This document shows positions 61,822 to 64,000 of a stretch of DNA of 64,000 nucleotides, in pieces. The stretch is from LD21 sp963715785. GTDB taxonomy: Bacteria; Bacteroidota; Bacteroidia; Bacteroidales; VadinHA17. The position numbers and the translations under genes are program-made. The notes below the pieces were generated by a model that saw only the letters and a program-made list of their open reading frames with translations, was not told where the DNA came from and did not search any database. The stretch lies in contig OY970276.1 of assembly GCA_963715785.1 (NCBI GenBank), positions 1,798,001 to 1,862,000 of the forward strand. The letters are read 5' to 3'. Each line of letters starts with the position of its first letter. Position 1 is the stretch's first letter.

Positions 61822-63630
61822 TCATTTAAACCGTTTATCGATATCCTCAAGGGTCAGAATACTGATCACCGGCTTCCCTTTGGGAGAATAATTTGGTGAC
61901 TGGCATGCAAAAAGCGTGTCAAAAAGATCTTCCATTTCTCCCTGGGTCATAACTTTCCCATATTGGATGGCAGATGCACAAGCCATCCCTGCAGCTATTT
62001 TTTCCCTGGCACCAGCTGACGGTCCGGCCTGGGTAGTTTTATATTCTTCTATCAGAATCTCCAGCATCTCAAGAGGATCTGATGTATTACTGTCAGCAGG
62101 CTTACCATGAATAGTGATTTTATTTTTACCGGTATGTTCTATCCTGAATCCGAGTAATTCCAGATCACCTTCAATTTCTTTCAGTATAAAACAGTCGGCA
62201 GGATTTAGCTCTGCTGTGACAGGGAACATATCGACCTGGCTTATAGCCCGGTTATTACTGAGACAATAGAGAAATCTCTCATAAAGGACTCTTTCATGAG
62301 CCCTCTTCTGATCAATAAGCATGAGGCCTGATTTAACCGGACAGATGAAATATTTATTTTTTATCTGAAAAAACTTCCGGTGAGATTCCACTATTTTTTC
62401 AGACTGCCCCGGGTCATCGTTTTCTTTTTCAAGAGAAGTGTAAAGTTTTTCCCAGTTTGCATTATTTTCTCTTTCAAACCTTTCTACGAATCCCGACCTT
62501 TCAATGGTTCTTTCCTCCCCGTCAAAGGGATTGTACTGTGCGTTGATCTCAATATGGGGAGGATCGGGGATAATACCCGATGATCTCATTACCGGAATGT
62601 CAACCAAAGCTTCATTTTCAAAATCAAGTGAAGGGACTATATTAAATCTGCCAAGTGCCTCCCGCACAGAAGCCATGAGTATCTGCCATATAGATCTTTC
62701 GTCCTCAAACTTGATCTCCGTTTTTGTGGGATGAATATTAATGTCTATTGATGCAGGATCTGACTCCATAAAGATGAAGTAGGAAGGTATTGCTTCGACC
62801 GGCAGAATATTCTGATAGGCTTCAACAACTGCTTTATGGAAGTAAGGGTGTTTCATAAAACGGTTGTTCACAAAAAAGAATTGTTCACCGTATGTTCTCC
62901 TGGCATTCTCAGGTTTCCCGATAAATCCTTTTATGCTTATCAGGCTGGTCTCTGTTTCCAGAGTTATAAGGTCCTGGTTGATTTGTTTTCCGAATACTCC
63001 GATAATACGCTGTCTTAAGTTGCCTGCAGGGAGGTTGTAAATTTCAGTTTCGTTATGATGAAGAGTGAATCTTATGTCGGGATGGGCAATTACGATCTTC
63101 TGGAATTCATTGACAATATGTCTTATTTCGGTATTATCGGATTTCAGGAATTTCCTGCGCGCAGGGATATTAAAAAATAGATTTTTAACCGCAAAACTTG
63201 AACCCACGGGGCAACTGCATGGTTCCTGAACCTCAACCCTGGAACCACTTATCATAACCAGAATTCCGGAATCACTTTCTTCACGACGCGTCCTGAGTTC
63301 CACCATAGCAACTGCTGCAATAGAGGCCAGGGCCTCACCACGGAATCCCTTTGTTTTAATGGCAAAAAGATCCTGTGCAGAAGTAATTTTGGAGGTGGCA
63401 TGTCTTTCAAAAGAAAGCCTTGCGTCAGTCTCCGACATTCCCGTCCCATCATCAATTACCTGGATGAGTGTTTTGCCTGAATCTTTAATTATTACCCTGA
63501 TGTATTTGCCTCCGGCATCCACTGAATTTTCTATCAGCTCTTTTACAACAGAAGCGGGCCTTTGTATAACTTCTCCTGCAGCAATCTGATTGGCTACAGA
63601 ATCGGGTAAAAGCTTTATGACATCAGGCAT
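61822..63630 (-). CDS. mutL: DNA mismatch repair protein MutL
   Basis: A 602-residue GHKL ATPase that couples MutS mismatch recognition to strand removal. The N-terminal ATPase (about 1-330) has IAAGEVIQRPASVVKELIENSVDAG (N and E; about 16-40), QVIDDGTGMSETD, FERHATSKI and TKGFRGEALASIAAVAMVEL. The C-terminal dimerisation domain (about 410-602) has LIDQKRAHERVLYERFL in place of the endonuclease DQHA-x2-E-x4-E and SPNYSPKGKPVISI where endonuclease MutL proteins carry CPHGRP. The metal-ligand histidine and cysteine are therefore missing. The first methionine (MPDVIKLLPDSVANQI) fits the family. Confidence 0.93.
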   Translation of the reverse strand: MPDVIKLLPDSVANQIAAGEVIQRPASVVKELIENSVDAGGKYIRVIIKDSGKTLIQVIDDGTGMSETDARLSFERHATSKITSAQDLFAIKTKGFRGEALASIAAVAMVELRTRREESDSGILVMISGSRVEVQEPCSCPVGSSFAVKNLFFNIPARRKFLKSDNTEIRHIVNEFQKIVIAHPDIRFTLHHNETEIYNLPAGNLRQRIIGVFGKQINQDLITLETETSLISIKGFIGKPENARRTYGEQFFFVNNRFMKHPYFHKAVVEAYQNILPVEAIPSYFIFMESDPASIDINIHPTKTEIKFEDERSIWQILMASVREALGRFNIVPSLDFENEALVDIPVMRSSGIIPDPPHIEINAQYNPFDGEERTIERSGFVERFERENNANWEKLYTSLEKENDDPGQSEKIVESHRKFFQIKNKYFICPVKSGLMLIDQKRAHERVLYERFLYCLSNNRAISQVDMFPVTAELNPADCFILKEIEGDLELLGFRIEHTGKNKITIHGKPADSNTSDPLEMLEILIEEYKTTQAGPSAGAREKIAAGMACASAIQYGKVMTQGEMEDLFDTLFACQSPNYSPKGKPVISILTLEDIDKRFK

Positions 63631-63831
63631 TAATTAGTATTTTATATTTGATTAAGCTAACATTTACCGGGGATACAAGTTCATATTATGGATTGTGTAT
63701 CTCATTTTAATCAATTTACAAATATATAAATAATTGGGTCATAATCCCCCCGACTGCAGGCAGGGATGCCTCAGCTCAGCGATTATGATATCCGACTTCA
63801 GATTATTATCTTTGATAAAAATACCCTGAAA

Positions 63832-64000
63832 ATGAAAAACCTGATTATCTGTATATCTGTCTGTTTATTAATGGTTATCTCAGCCTGTTCTCAAAAAACA
63901 GCGAATACGACTATAAAAGTAATTACATTGAATATCAGATATGACAATCCTGCAGATAGTATCAACTCATGGGCGAACCGTGCTGATCAGGTTTGTAAAT
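63832..64000 (+). CDS. Endonuclease/exonuclease/phosphatase family lipoprotein, N-terminal part
   Basis: The first 56 codons of a gene that leaves the window. A lipoprotein signal peptide (KNLIICISVCLLMVISACSQ, lipobox Cys about 18) is followed by IKVITLNIRYDNPADSINSWANRADQV, the opening strand of a DNase I-like EEP domain (compare NVRYDNPxDGxNxWxxR in that group). It would be a cell-envelope lipoprotein hydrolase acting on phosphodiesters. A second EEP gene is at 58.9 kb. Confidence 0.75.
   Translation, partial: MKNLIICISVCLLMVISACSQKTANTTIKVITLNIRYDNPADSINSWANRADQVCK

Overview
The window looks like a chromosomal segment of a free-living, probably anaerobic or facultative member of the Bacteroidetes (Bacteroidales/Marinilabiliales type). 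Grounds: a type IX secretion (T9SS) C-terminal sorting domain, DUF5916 and S46 dipeptidyl-peptidase proteins, a long alanine-rich S16, reg_prop/Y_Y_Y sensors, weak Shine-Dalgarno sites, and TTTG-N19/20-TAnnTTTG promoters. Base composition is about 40% GC except for one AT-rich insertion sequence. No tRNA, rRNA, CRISPR array or prophage was found.

Layout. 0.1-8 kb: a DUF5916 outer-membrane protein, Ala-tRNA-Pro deacylase-like protein, SiaC-like phosphoprotein, RNase HI, MarC, an S46 peptidase and RNase HII, all on the minus strand. 8.1-12.9 kb is the accessory region: a T9SS-sorted protein, a collagen-like/C1q-like surface protein, an array of GGAACCCC-GGA-GGGGTTCC palindromes, a REP-associated tyrosine transposase (RAYT), and a complete 1685-bp IS4-family element that sits inside one palindrome and carries its own AbrB-like gene. 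12.9-20 kb: VanZ, an amidohydrolase, prfB with its programmed frameshift, and both methylmalonyl-CoA mutase subunits. 20.4-26.2 kb: a tetraheme cytochrome/FeS/NrfD redox module, then membrane and envelope proteins. 26.2-28.6 kb: recX, prmC, ribD. 28.7-34.2 kb: an exported TPR-caspase protein and a propeller-sensor PP2C phosphatase, apparently cotranscribed. 34.2-48.2 kb is mostly housekeeping: LOG, trxA, dnaE, rpsP-rimM, an adhesin-like GIN protein, threonylcarbamoyl-AMP synthase, a glycosyltransferase, the dapL/lysA/dapF lysine cluster and a K+-dependent membrane pyrophosphatase. 48.5-54.5 kb: an NhaD antiporter and a four-gene cytochrome bc operon ending in an outer-membrane heme protein. 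54.9-57.3 kb: two divergent ExbB-ExbD pairs. 57.3-64 kb: soluble pyrophosphatase, a PLP ammonia-lyase, an endonuclease/exonuclease/phosphatase-fold protein, tandem rhomboids, mutL and the start of another such hydrolase.

How the genes work together. MutA/MutB interconvert succinyl-CoA and methylmalonyl-CoA, as in propionate-forming fermentation or propionate use. The bc operon, the NrfD module, NhaD and the ion-pumping pyrophosphatase suggest quinone-linked respiration together with Na+/H+ cycling. DapL, LysA and the DapF homologue form the end of the diaminopimelate/lysine pathway, but the DapF homologue has serine at both positions where the catalytic cysteines should be.

The most interesting parts are the IS4 element with an AbrB-like gene and a perfect 22-bp palindrome between its two divergent genes; its insertion inside a REP palindrome beside a RAYT; the caspase plus sensor-phosphatase pair; the Ser/Ser DapF homologue; the bc operon with an outer-membrane heme protein; and a decayed copy of the prfB 5' end upstream of the amidohydrolase. 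Functions are inferred from sequence motifs read by eye; no database search was possible.
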